Part shown: piece after piece, positions 16,814-25,588 of the stretch
How the letters are laid out: each line of letters begins with the position of its first letter
How positions within the stretch are numbered: the first letter of the stretch is position 1
From: Cytobacillus suaedae
GTDB taxonomy: Bacteria; Bacillota; Bacilli; Bacillales; Bacillaceae_L
Assembly: GCA_014960805.1 (NCBI GenBank)
Contig: CP063163.1
Coordinates: forward strand, 1,319,584 to 1,383,583
Direction: 5' to 3'
Length of the DNA stretch: 64,000 nucleotides
Translations under genes and position numbers: made by a program
Notes under the pieces: generated by a model
The model's database searches: none
What the model saw: only the letters and a program-made list of their open reading frames with translations
What the model was told of the DNA's origin: nothing

Positions 16814-17578
16814 GTGGAATATACAGTACAGAAATTGGCGGAGTTAGCGGGAGTGAGTACACGAACGTTAAGGTATTATGATGAAATTGGAATTCTTAAG
16901 CCGGCAAGAATTAATTCATCTGGGTACCGAATTTACAGCCAAAAAGAAGTAGATCTATTACAACAGATTCTTTTTTATCGGGAGCTCGATTTAAGCTTAG
17001 ATCGCATCAAGGAAATTGTTATGTCACCTTCATTCGATGGTTTCAGGGCCCTTAAGGAACATCGTGAAAAGCTTCTTGACAAAAGAAAGCAATTAGATGC
17101 GCTCATTGCAAATGTTGAAAAATCGCTTGAAATGAAAGAAGGGAGAATAAAAATGTCAGATAAAGAAAAATTTGAAGGCTTTAAGCAAAAGTTGATTGAT
17201 GACAATGAGAAGAAATATGGCCAAGAAATTCGTGAAAAATATGGTGACGATGTGGTAAATAAATCAAATGAAAAACTGAAAAACATGCCACAGACTGAAC
17301 ATGAAGAGGCTACTCGTTTAGCTGATGAATTATCAGAAACGCTAGCTGCTGCTTTTAAAACCGGAGATCCAGCAGGGGAACTGGCCCAGAAAGCCGCTGA
17401 AATGCACAAAAATTGGCTAACTTTTTATTGGGCAGAATATAGTAAAGATGCACATGCTGGACTCGCCCAAATGTATGTAGATGATGAACGATTCACAGCC
17501 TACTATGATAAAGAACAACCAGGGACTGCTGAATTTTTACGAGATGCTATTTACATCTATACTGGATTTAAAAATTAA
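16814..17578 (+). CDS. MerR family regulator with TipAS drug-sensing domain (Mta-like)
   Basis: The N-terminal winged helix (residues 1-70: YTVQKLAELAGVSTRTLRYYD ... GYRIYS) is followed by a coiled-coil linker (about 75-110). The TipAS domain (about 130-250) has the AAEMHKNWLTFYW and YVDDERFTAYYD segments. This is the TipAL/Mta architecture, in which bound drug activates multidrug efflux genes. GTG 16814 follows AGGAGG. Its promoter has the 19-bp MerR spacer. No efflux gene is adjacent, so targets may be elsewhere, as with B. subtilis Mta. Confidence 0.92.
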   Translation: MEYTVQKLAELAGVSTRTLRYYDEIGILKPARINSSGYRIYSQKEVDLLQQILFYRELDLSLDRIKEIVMSPSFDGFRALKEHREKLLDKRKQLDALIANVEKSLEMKEGRIKMSDKEKFEGFKQKLIDDNEKKYGQEIREKYGDDVVNKSNEKLKNMPQTEHEEATRLADELSETLAAAFKTGDPAGELAQKAAEMHKNWLTFYWAEYSKDAHAGLAQMYVDDERFTAYYDKEQPGTAEFLRDAIYIYTGFKN

Positions 17579-17625
17579 AAAGCTTTACCTGGCACCGAAA
17601 CTAGGGTGCTAGGTAAAGCTTTTTA
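17577..17625. terminator. Bidirectional terminator between merR and yuxH-like genes
   Basis: Long stem AAAAAGCTTTACC / GGTAAAGCTTTTT with an inner GGCACC / GGTGCT helix, A-run before and T-run after. Confidence 0.88.
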
Positions 17626-18867
17626 TACTTGATCCACTTCTTGAAGTAACTTCCTGGCCCATAAGGTAGCTTTTGAATATAGTGCAAAAAGTTCAAAGTT
17701 ATCAATGGAGGATGACAACGGTTTCATACAGTTTGAATCTGGAGGATTCTTTTCAATGTTTATGGTCAAATCAAGAATGTCTCTCAATTGGTTTTGCTCA
17801 CCTGATAAGGCTGCTTTAATTTCGTTAGTAAGTGGTAGTTCACGTAAGATTTTTTCTAATGGAACTTTTAAGATAGAATCAATTAATGAAAACATACCTA
17901 ATAAGAAATACGTTGAACTAGTTCCTTGCTCACCTAATGCCTTGCCAATCAGTTCACCAAACTTTGCTCTAGTTAAACTTAAATGAATGATTTCATGAGC
18001 AGTTAAATCATTTTTATCCTTGTTTTCCCCTTTAATGGCTAGTACATAAATCCATTTTTTAATTTCAATTAATCCTAAGAGTACTACCGCTTGTTTAATC
18101 GAACTTACTTCGTATTTTGGGCGGATGGTAGGGGAATTAATCAGTTTTAATAGTTTATAAGAAATGGATAAATCCTTCTCTATAACCTTGGTAATATGGT
18201 CAATGTCTGGAACGGGCATGTCCAATTCTTCTAAAACGAGTAGATATGAATAGTAATAGGAAGGTATATCATGTGATTGTAAAATCACTGGTTTACTGAA
18301 AAAGTAGCCTTGGAAATAGGAGTAGCCATCTTCTACAGCGGTTTCGTATTCTTCACGTGTTTCAACTTTCTCAGCTAAGAATTTCAATTTATAAGGTTTT
18401 AAATATTCCATGAGCTGCTTTCTAGCACCTCTGGTTGTTGAGAGGAAATCAATCTTAACAATATCTACATAGTGTAGGAGTTCTAGAATTTTTTCATCTC
18501 CATGCAATAAGAAGAAGTCATCCAATGCAATAGTATAACCGTTTGACTTTAGCTCTTTACATATCTGGACAATTTCATCTGTTGCTTTCACATTTTCTAG
18601 TATTTCTACAACAACAGAGAGAGGAGTGAAGTAGTTTGGAACCTTTAGTTTTAGTAGGTTTTCAGTAAAATTAATAAAGCAGGGTTTACCGTTGGATAAT
18701 TCACCGAAGCCTATGTTTAAAAAACTATTTACAATAACTTCAGTAGTAGCTTGGTCCCCATCAACATGAGAATAAGCATTATGTGAGCTATTTCTGTAAA
18801 GTAGTTCATAAGCAATTAGCTCTTCTTTTTCATTAAAAATAGGCTGTTTAGCCACAAAAACTTCCAT
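17623..18867 (-). CDS. yuxH: EAL-HDOD signalling protein (YuxH-like)
   Basis: N-terminal EAL domain (about 1-205) plus C-terminal HDOD domain (about 210-400), 414 residues, as in B. subtilis YuxH. The EAL signature is altered to YELLYR. Acidic and other key positions remain in FINFTEN, EILE, LDDF, KIDF, AEKVET and QGYFF, so activity on c-di-GMP cannot be excluded but is doubtful. HDOD domains are usually regulatory. ATG 18867 follows AAGGCGGG. Single gene. Confidence 0.9.
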   Translation of the reverse strand: MEVFVAKQPIFNEKEELIAYELLYRNSSHNAYSHVDGDQATTEVIVNSFLNIGFGELSNGKPCFINFTENLLKLKVPNYFTPLSVVVEILENVKATDEIVQICKELKSNGYTIALDDFFLLHGDEKILELLHYVDIVKIDFLSTTRGARKQLMEYLKPYKLKFLAEKVETREEYETAVEDGYSYFQGYFFSKPVILQSHDIPSYYYSYLLVLEELDMPVPDIDHITKVIEKDLSISYKLLKLINSPTIRPKYEVSSIKQAVVLLGLIEIKKWIYVLAIKGENKDKNDLTAHEIIHLSLTRAKFGELIGKALGEQGTSSTYFLLGMFSLIDSILKVPLEKILRELPLTNEIKAALSGEQNQLRDILDLTINIEKNPPDSNCMKPLSSSIDNFELFALYSKATLWARKLLQEVDQV

Positions 18868-18990
18868 AGAATCCCGCCTTATAAGTAAAAGTGGTAAGGC
18901 TATTATACTACTAATTTCAAAAATCAGGAAGATAATCTGGAAAATAAAACTATTGTGATAGTAAAAAAGTCATACTTTTTGAGACTTTTA

Positions 18991-19058
18991 CACTTTAACG
19001 TGGCGGGGGTCAGGCCCCCGGTGCATTAGCGCTTTGCAGTGGTGGGGGTCAGGCCCCG
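18991..19058. repeat. Two right halves of the palindrome in tandem
   Basis: CACTTTAACGTGGCGGGGGTCAGGCCCC and then GCGCTTTGCAGTGGTGGGGGTCAGGCCCC, both right halves, about 40 bp apart. The second contains the stop codon of nagZ. A GACACA box follows 4 nt after CCCC. Confidence 0.88.
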
Positions 19059-20611
19059 GTGGACACATTTACTGGGAGGGTGCCTTGGGCGATGATCTCG
19101 CCAGTTAGGACTTTGGCAATAGAGCGGATGGCATTTGGTTTGTTTTCATAGGCTGCAATAAACGTGCTTACATGTGGAAACACAGCAAGGTCATAAGGAT
19201 TTCTTAATGCACAAATGATGGTTTTAGACTCGCTCCCAGCAATAATTGATTGAACTAATTTCTTTTGACTTTCATTAATTGACGCATTATATGTACCAAT
19301 AATGAGCTGTTCTGCGTAACTCGCTTTTCTAATCAATTCTTCCAAGTCGGATGAGTTTAACTCGGCTTCTTCTACTTGTGTGAATTGTGATTTTAGGATA
19401 TCTCCAAGTGTTAATTGTTTCTTTACATGCTCATCGATATCTGAGGTGATGTTGAACTTTGGCCACATAATAACCGTTCTCTTTTTTGGGTCAAGAGGTA
19501 GGAGAGACGGGTCATACTTAACCAAAGTGATACTTTCGTCACTGATTTGCTGAGCAAGGACGATGTGGTCAGTTGAAGCTAAAATGTCTTCATTAAACAC
19601 ATGATATTTCTGTAGTTTACGTTTTTCTTTTAGATGCAGAATTCGTTGGATTGATTCATCGATCCGTGATTCAGTTAATCGGCCTGATTTTACAGCGGAA
19701 ATGACAGCGCTGATTGCTCTTTTTTGTTTGTTATGACAATGACTAAATAACACAATATCTACTCCAGCTTCAATAGCCAGAAGTGTTGCTTCTTCAACTC
19801 CGTAGTGATTTTCAACTGCTTTCATTTCCATGCAATCGGTCATAACCACTCCTTGATAGTTGAATTGATTCCTTAATAGACCGTTCACCATTTTTGAAGA
19901 AAGGGTAGCAGGTACATTTTCTTCAATAGCAGGAAAACAAACATGTGAAATCATGATGCTATCAACACCATTTTCTACAGCCTGCTTGAAAGGGAGAAGT
20001 TCTACCGCATGAATTCGATCAAGAGGGTGATTAACCATTGGAAGTCCAAGATGTGAATCGATCTCGGTATCGCCATGTCCTGGAAAATGCTTAGCCACTG
20101 CTGCAATATTGGCAGACTGATAGCCTCTAATTGCTTCGACACCTAAGTTTGCAACGAAAGAGGGATTTTCTCCAAAAGAGCGGACACCAATAACAGGATT
20201 AAGTGGGTTATTATTTACATCAATTGTTGGAGCAAGGTTCATATTAATTCCTATCATTCTGAGTTCCGATCCAACAACCTGTGCCATTTTATAAACGTAG
20301 TTTGGATTATTAGTAGCAGCTAGGGCCATATTTCCCGGACTATGAGTTACTCCATCTTCGATTCGAACGATCATTCCGCCTTCTTGATCAAGGGAGAGAA
20401 AGAGGGGGATGTTATTCTTAACAAGACTTTGAAGTGAGGTCGATAACGTATAAACTTGCTTCGGGTTCTCTAGATTTCGGCTAAAATAGCATATCCCCCC
20501 GATATAGTGGTTCTCAATTAATTCAATAATCTCCTCGGTCGCTTCTGGTCCTTGAAACCCAAACATAAATAATTGGCCAATCTTTTCTTCTAATGACATT
20601 GTATGTATCAC
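19049..20611 (-). CDS. nagZ: Glycoside hydrolase family 3 beta-N-acetylhexosaminidase
   Basis: Cell-wall recycling enzyme that releases N-acetylglucosamine from muropeptides. The GH3 NagZ motif KHFPGHGDT with the following DSHLGLP loop and the nucleophile region VVMTDCMEM are present. A second, C-terminal alpha/beta domain (about 360-520) is retained. There is no signal peptide, so it is probably cytoplasmic, unlike secreted B. subtilis NagZ. GTG 20611 is 8 bases after AGAGG; ATG 20617 is only 2 bases away. The last two residues (Gly-Ala) and the TGA stop come from a palindromic repeat. Confidence 0.9.
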   Translation of the reverse strand: MIHTMSLEEKIGQLFMFGFQGPEATEEIIELIENHYIGGICYFSRNLENPKQVYTLSTSLQSLVKNNIPLFLSLDQEGGMIVRIEDGVTHSPGNMALAATNNPNYVYKMAQVVGSELRMIGINMNLAPTIDVNNNPLNPVIGVRSFGENPSFVANLGVEAIRGYQSANIAAVAKHFPGHGDTEIDSHLGLPMVNHPLDRIHAVELLPFKQAVENGVDSIMISHVCFPAIEENVPATLSSKMVNGLLRNQFNYQGVVMTDCMEMKAVENHYGVEEATLLAIEAGVDIVLFSHCHNKQKRAISAVISAVKSGRLTESRIDESIQRILHLKEKRKLQKYHVFNEDILASTDHIVLAQQISDESITLVKYDPSLLPLDPKKRTVIMWPKFNITSDIDEHVKKQLTLGDILKSQFTQVEEAELNSSDLEELIRKASYAEQLIIGTYNASINESQKKLVQSIIAGSESKTIICALRNPYDLAVFPHVSTFIAAYENKPNAIRSIAKVLTGEIIAQGTLPVNVSTGA

Positions 20612-20681
20612 GTTCATCACCTCTTATTTGGGTATTATTACTATTGGTAGTTTGTGCTAATGAGGTGAAATTATGACAAGT

Positions 20682-20733
20682 GGGGCCTGACCCCCGGCGC
20701 GGTAAAGCTTTAAAGCGCCGGGGGTCAGGCCCC
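20682..20733. repeat. GGGGCCTGACCCCC palindrome between atoE and nagZ
   Basis: Full copy with GGTAAAGCTTTAAAGC core and well paired CGGCGC / GCGCCG shoulders. It lies 7 nt after the atoE stop (minus strand). TATGAC box 4 nt before GGGG. Confidence 0.95.
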
Positions 20734-20739
20734 AAGTTT

Positions 20740-22065
20740 CTATAAGAATAATAAACCTAAAGAGATGACGATACCACTTATGAATAGTACGATTGTACAG
20801 AAGCCCATGATATCTTTTGCTTTTAGTCCAGCAATGGCAAGTGCAGGTAATGCCCAGAACGGTTGGATTAAATTCGTCCACGCATCGCCCCACGCTACTG
20901 CCATGGCTGTTTTGGCGATGGAAAGGTCCATTGTTTGTGCAGCTTCAAGCATGATAGGTGCTTGAACAGCCCATTGTCCTCCACCTGAAGGAACAAAGAA
21001 GTTAACGATACCCGCACTAAGAAATGCAAAGAAATAGAAGGTAAAACCATTGGATATTCCAACGAAAGCCTCAGACATTACGGCTGCTAATCCTGAAGCA
21101 GTCATCATTCCCATAATACCAGCGTAGAACGGGAACTGAATGATAATTCCACTTGCACCTTTAACGGCATTCATGACAGACTCTAGGAATCTTCTAGGAG
21201 TGCCGTGGAACAGAATACCTAGGAATAAGAATAAGAAGTTAACAATGTTTAGATTTAATGCAAAACCGTTATTTGTAAAGTAATAAACTAAGAATGCAAT
21301 TCCTAGTAACCCTGTTACGATTGAGACAATCACACTGTTTTCCAGACGATCTGCAGGAGTAGGTGCTTCTTTTTCAACAGTGTCTGCTTGAAGATTTGCC
21401 CCATCATCTAGTAATGATTTATCTACTGTAACAGTTTCCTCTTTACTAGGCATCATCATACGATTAAGAATCGGAAGGACGATAAATAGAGCAATAACGA
21501 TGGCAACATTAAATGTTGCAAAAATGGTTTCGCTTGTCGGGATTAATCCGATTAAATCTTGCGAGAAATGACCTTCAGTTGCTATGGTCAACGGGATTGA
21601 GCCTGAAAAACCACCATGCCAAACAATAAATCCACTGTAAGCACTTGCGATAAGGAGGCGATAATCTACATTTTCAACCTTCTTAGCTAATTCTTTTGCA
21701 AATAGTGCCCCAATAACAAGACCAAAGCCCCAGTTAATCCAACTTGCGATAATAGAAATAATAGTAACAATAATAATAGCTTGACCAGGTGTTTTAGCGG
21801 TGCTTGCTAAGGCACCTAAACCTTTCTTAAATACGGGACTACTTGCAAGAACATAACCTGTTACCAATACGAGCACCATTTGCATTGAAAATGCTAATAA
21901 GCTCCAAAAACCATCTCCCCAGTACTGCACCATATTCATAACAGTGCTGTCTGTAAAAATCAGTCCTAAAATAAGTACGAGGAAACTCAGGATAACAACG
22001 AATAAAAATGGATCTGGTAAATAACGTTGCATCAACCTGTTAAAAAAACCAATCGTTGCCTTCAT
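20740..22065 (-). CDS. atoE: Short-chain fatty acid transporter, AtoE family
   Basis: A 441-residue membrane protein with about 12 helices, matching the AtoE family of short-chain fatty acid (acetoacetate/butyrate-type) permeases. Characteristic stretches include RYLPDPFLFVVILSFLV, SWINWGFGLVIGALFAKELA and VPSGGGQWAVQAPI. ATG 22065 follows AAAGGAGA. Upstream of nagZ on the same strand, but a palindromic repeat separates them and the functions are unrelated. Confidence 0.92.
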   Translation of the reverse strand: MKATIGFFNRLMQRYLPDPFLFVVILSFLVLILGLIFTDSTVMNMVQYWGDGFWSLLAFSMQMVLVLVTGYVLASSPVFKKGLGALASTAKTPGQAIIIVTIISIIASWINWGFGLVIGALFAKELAKKVENVDYRLLIASAYSGFIVWHGGFSGSIPLTIATEGHFSQDLIGLIPTSETIFATFNVAIVIALFIVLPILNRMMMPSKEETVTVDKSLLDDGANLQADTVEKEAPTPADRLENSVIVSIVTGLLGIAFLVYYFTNNGFALNLNIVNFLFLFLGILFHGTPRRFLESVMNAVKGASGIIIQFPFYAGIMGMMTASGLAAVMSEAFVGISNGFTFYFFAFLSAGIVNFFVPSGGGQWAVQAPIMLEAAQTMDLSIAKTAMAVAWGDAWTNLIQPFWALPALAIAGLKAKDIMGFCTIVLFISGIVISLGLLFL

Positions 22066-22157
22066 TGATATTTCTCCTTTCGAAAATAGTAACTGTTTCT
22101 ATTACCTAGTACTATTTTGAGGTAATACAAAATATTCCTTTTTAACAACAAAAAGTT

Positions 22158-22209
22158 GGGGCCTGACCCCCAGTACGTTAAAGCTTTAACGCGCTGGGGG
22201 TCAGGCCCC
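22158..22209. repeat. GGGGCCTGACCCCC palindrome after corA
   Basis: Full copy, core CGTTAAAGCTTTAACG, ending 13 nt from the corA stop. GACATA box 4 nt after CCCC. Confidence 0.95.
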
Positions 22210-22221
22210 ATAGGACATAAT

Positions 22222-23172
22222 TTAATCGAACCAGCCTTTCTTTTTGAACCAGACGAACATGCCTAAGCCAACGGTTAGCATGATGGAGAGGGTAAGGAAG
22301 TAGCCATAACGCCAGGTTAGTTCTGGCATGTATTCAAAGTTCATACCGTAGATACCTGCAATGAATGTTAGTGGCATGAAGATAGTAGTGATAACTGTAA
22401 GAACCTTCATTACCCTATTCGTTTGGTGTGAGTTGATTGATAAGTAACTGTCTCTAATATCATTTGTGACTTCACGATTCGAATCAATCATTTCGGATAG
22501 TTTTAATAAATGGTCATGTATATCTGAAAAGTACTCTCTTCTTTCTAGTAATTTTCCTAATCTCTCTGAGTTCAATATTCGATATAATAGGTCTCTCATT
22601 GGAATGACGGTATGTCTTAAGTGTAGGAATGAATGTCGAATGTCAAAAAGTTGCTGAAGTAACCTATCCATCGACTCTTTTTTTTCATTGTTCTCTAATT
22701 CATTCAGGCTGTCTTCTAATCTATAAATAATGGGAAAATAATTATCAACGATTTTGTCCAGAACATGGTAGAAAATTAAATATTGATTCCACTCACCAAC
22801 ACTTTTTGAAAAACTTAGCTTTTCCCAAACCTCTGAAATTTCAATTGATTCTTGATGATGGAAGGAAACAAAATAGTTCGCACCGACAAAGAAATTGATT
22901 TCTTCTTTTTCCTCATCTACAGAATGAAGGCTATGTACGACAAAAAAAGTAAAGTTCTCATAATAATCTAGTTTAGGACGCTGAAGCTTATGTATACAGT
23001 CTTCAATGGCTAGGGGATGAAAATCAAAGGAATGTTTTAATTCAAAAATTTCTTCCTCAGTAGGTTGGTCAAAGTCTACCCAGAACCAACGAATATTCGA
23101 AGCGGATAACTCTTGAAGAGGAAGCTCTTTTATTATTTGATTATCTGTTGTAACGGCAATGACGTTGATCAT
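22222..23172 (-). CDS. corA: CorA family magnesium/divalent cation transporter
   Basis: Pentameric Mg2+ channel protein. A long cytoplasmic N-terminal domain is followed by two C-terminal membrane helices and the signature YGMN (about residue 280). The short basic tail KKKGW after the last helix is typical. ATG 23172 follows GGAGG by 10 bases and yields 316 residues; the longer frame to 23214 has no support. Single gene. Confidence 0.93.
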   Translation of the reverse strand: MINVIAVTTDNQIIKELPLQELSASNIRWFWVDFDQPTEEEIFELKHSFDFHPLAIEDCIHKLQRPKLDYYENFTFFVVHSLHSVDEEKEEINFFVGANYFVSFHHQESIEISEVWEKLSFSKSVGEWNQYLIFYHVLDKIVDNYFPIIYRLEDSLNELENNEKKESMDRLLQQLFDIRHSFLHLRHTVIPMRDLLYRILNSERLGKLLERREYFSDIHDHLLKLSEMIDSNREVTNDIRDSYLSINSHQTNRVMKVLTVITTIFMPLTFIAGIYGMNFEYMPELTWRYGYFLTLSIMLTVGLGMFVWFKKKGWFD

Positions 23173-23341
23173 GTTTAGAACTCCTCCCTTTTTTAAAAAT
23201 TTATCATATATCATCTTTTCTATCCAATTTTTGCTCAGATAGACCTGTTACAACTTTTGAAAAATAATTTAAGAATATTTAGACTTGTTGCTAAATATGA
23301 TATATTTATTTCGATAGTCAAAATAAAATAGGGGGAATACA

Positions 23342-24586
23342 ATGTCTGCTCAATTTTCAATCGAAGAGGTTCGAAGTCAATTTCCAGCACTTAAGCGTAC
23401 GTATAATAGAAAACAAGTTGTTTACTTCGATGGACCTGGTGGTTCACAGGTACTGCAATCTGTAATTGATGCAATAAGTAATTATATGGCTAAAGGTGGA
23501 GCAAATCTTCACGGGCAATTCCCATCTAGCGTTGAAACAGAAGAGCACCTTGCAAATGCACGTCAAGCCATCGCTGACCTATTAGGAGCCAGTGCTGATG
23601 AGGTTGCATTTGGCCAAAACTCTACGAGTCTAGCTTTTTCCATTGCTCGTTCACTAAGTAAAACATGGGGAAGCGAAGATAATATTGTGGTTACAGAAAT
23701 GGATCACCGCTGTAATGTTGATAGCTGGGTGAGTGCTGCAAATGATAAAGGAGTAGATGTGAGGTTTATTCCAGTTGATGAAGAGAAGTTAACTTTGGAT
23801 CTTTCAAACTTAGATACGATTATTACTTCGAGTACGAAGCTAGTAGCAGTTACCTTGGCTTCAAACGCAGTGGGGACTATAACGGATATGAGAAGAATCA
23901 AAGAAAGAGCTGCAGAGGTCGGTGCAGTCGTTGTTATTGATGCAGTTCATGCAGTACCTCATACTGCGATTAATCGTGATGAAATTGGGGCAGATATCCT
24001 ACTTTGTTCGGCATACAAGTTTTTCGGTCCACATGTAGGAATAGCGGTAGTTAAAAAGGATTTGTTCGAAAAGCTACAAGTCTATAAATTAAATCCTGCA
24101 CCTACATATATACCTGATAAGCTTGAAACAGGTACACAAAACCATGAGGCGTTAGCAGCCATTCCTGCTGTTGTTGACTTTATTGCTAGTTTTGGTAGTG
24201 GTTCAACGGTACGCGAAAGGATTGTTAGCGGCTTTGAAGTGATTGGTGAGCATGAGGATAGGCTGGCGACAAAGATAAGAGAAGGGTTAAGCAAGCATAG
24301 AACGGTTACCCTTTACCAAGCAGATGAAGAAACTCGTAAAACACCAACGATTGCTTTTACAATTGAGGGCTATCAAGCAACCGAAGTATGTAAATGGTTG
24401 GCAGAAGAACATTCAATCTTTGCAGCAGATGGACACTTCTATGCAACGACTCTAGCTGATAAGTTAGGAATAAATCAAAAGGGTGGCTGGATACGAGTGG
24501 GGTTAGCGCCTTACAACAGCGAGGAAGAGGTCGATAGATTCCTAGAAGCCATCAACTCCTTAGTCTCTAGCAAACTTTCTGTATAG
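23342..24586 (+). CDS. Cysteine desulfurase-like class V aminotransferase
   Basis: PLP enzyme of the cysteine desulfurase-like family (TIGR01976 type). The PLP lysine is Lys226 in SAYKFFGP; Asp200 and His203 (VVVIDAVHAV) are the cofactor partners; FDGPGGSQV and HGQFPSS lie at the N-terminus. There is no conserved catalytic cysteine loop as in NifS/SufS, so the true reaction is uncertain. ATG 23342 follows AGGGGG. The final G of its TAG stop is the first base of a palindromic repeat. Confidence 0.88.
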   Translation: MSAQFSIEEVRSQFPALKRTYNRKQVVYFDGPGGSQVLQSVIDAISNYMAKGGANLHGQFPSSVETEEHLANARQAIADLLGASADEVAFGQNSTSLAFSIARSLSKTWGSEDNIVVTEMDHRCNVDSWVSAANDKGVDVRFIPVDEEKLTLDLSNLDTIITSSTKLVAVTLASNAVGTITDMRRIKERAAEVGAVVVIDAVHAVPHTAINRDEIGADILLCSAYKFFGPHVGIAVVKKDLFEKLQVYKLNPAPTYIPDKLETGTQNHEALAAIPAVVDFIASFGSGSTVRERIVSGFEVIGEHEDRLATKIREGLSKHRTVTLYQADEETRKTPTIAFTIEGYQATEVCKWLAEEHSIFAADGHFYATTLADKLGINQKGGWIRVGLAPYNSEEEVDRFLEAINSLVSSKLSV

Positions 24587-24638
24587 GGGCCTGACCCCCG
24601 GTGCGTTAATGTGGTAAAGCGACAGCCGGGAGATCAGG
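24586..24638. repeat. GGGGCCTGACCCCC palindrome, degenerate right half
   Basis: Intact left arm and GTGCGTTAATGTGGTAAAG core, but the right arm has decayed to CCGGGAGATCAGG. It starts on the last base of the preceding stop codon. Shares its unusual core with the copy at 32887. Confidence 0.85.
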
Positions 24639-24642
24639 TTTT

Positions 24643-25326
24643 TTATTTTGTTTTTTGTTTGAGTGCTTCGTAGTTTAGTATTTGTATGTCGCGTTGGCCG
24701 TTCATGGTGATGATGTTTTCGTTGACGAAGGCAACAAGCTTACGGCTAATGGTTTCTGGGGTGGTTCCAATGAGTGTCGCAAGTACTTTTTTTGAAATGG
24801 GAAGTGAGAATGCGCCACCCGCAATGTTGATTTTCTCGCTGAATAAAAGAAGCACACTTGCTAAACGCTGTTCTACATCCAGCAGGCTTAGGAGACTCAC
24901 CCATTCATCAGCCTGATGTAACCGTTCATTTAAAGCAAGAATGTAGCGAAACGACATATCAGGATTTCGCTGTATTGCTTTTAAGAAATCCTGTTTATGG
25001 ATGGTACATAACTCGGATTGATCCAATGTTATCGCATTTGCATAATGGTTTTCTGTTTTTAACAAAGCCGATTGACCGAAAAAATCCCCAGGGAAAAGTA
25101 GACGGACGATTTGTTCTTTTCCATCCTCAGAAATTTTGGTAATCTTCACCAGTCCTTTGCCCACAATATATAGCGATTCAGAGGATTCGCCTTCTCTAAA
25201 CACAAATTCCCCTTTGGTAAACTTCCGTAGGTGGCAAACCTTTTCGAGTACTTCTATTTCTTCAGAGCTCATTCCTTGAAAAATGGGAACAAGACGTATA
25301 CAGCTATATTGATGGGTATAGGACAT
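24643..25326 (-). CDS. Crp/Fnr family transcriptional regulator
   Basis: An N-terminal cyclic-nucleotide-like beta roll (about 15-130: KGEFVFREGESSESLYIVGKGLVKI ... GDFFGQSALL) is followed by a C-terminal helix-turn-helix (ISKKVLATLIGTTPETISRKL). ATG 25326 follows GGAGGAATTGAT and gives 227 residues. Scattered cysteines (YSCIRL, VCHLRK, ELCTIH) do not match a clear Fe-S pattern. Signal and targets unknown. A TGTCC-GGACA dyad just upstream may be its own operator. Confidence 0.9.
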   Translation of the reverse strand: MSYTHQYSCIRLVPIFQGMSSEEIEVLEKVCHLRKFTKGEFVFREGESSESLYIVGKGLVKITKISEDGKEQIVRLLFPGDFFGQSALLKTENHYANAITLDQSELCTIHKQDFLKAIQRNPDMSFRYILALNERLHQADEWVSLLSLLDVEQRLASVLLLFSEKINIAGGAFSLPISKKVLATLIGTTPETISRKLVAFVNENIITMNGQRDIQILNYEALKQKTK

Positions 25327-25340
25327 ATCAATTCCTCCAA

Positions 25341-25356
25341 TGTCCAATGAGGGACA
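25341..25356. promoter_or_regulatory. Inverted repeat upstream of the Crp/Fnr gene
   Basis: TGTCC-AATGAG-GGACA immediately upstream of the ribosome site of the regulator. Candidate autoregulatory operator or leader hairpin. Confidence 0.35.
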
Positions 25357-25588
25357 TTCATTATATTTATATTTTAAAAAAACTTGATTTGCATCAATGT
25401 TTTTAGCAAGCAACTTTTATACGATAAGGATAACTTAAGATTTAAAGGCTAAGAATGAGGGTATAGACATTATAAGGTATCATATAAAAACTCACATTCA
25501 AGATGTTAGTTGAATGTAATAATTATATACCAATCCTTTTAGGTTTAGGTCAGTAATTGACCTTTTGTAAAATTGGAGGCATGAAGCG

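Noticed and set aside
17705-17986. Plus-strand frame opposite the yuxH-like gene
   Set aside because: Antisense shadow of a well-supported coding sequence without its own signals.
20657-20893. Open frames around the palindromes reading MGPDPR or GLTPGAL
   Set aside because: They are produced by the repeat arms read in other frames, lack ribosome sites and lie opposite real genes.
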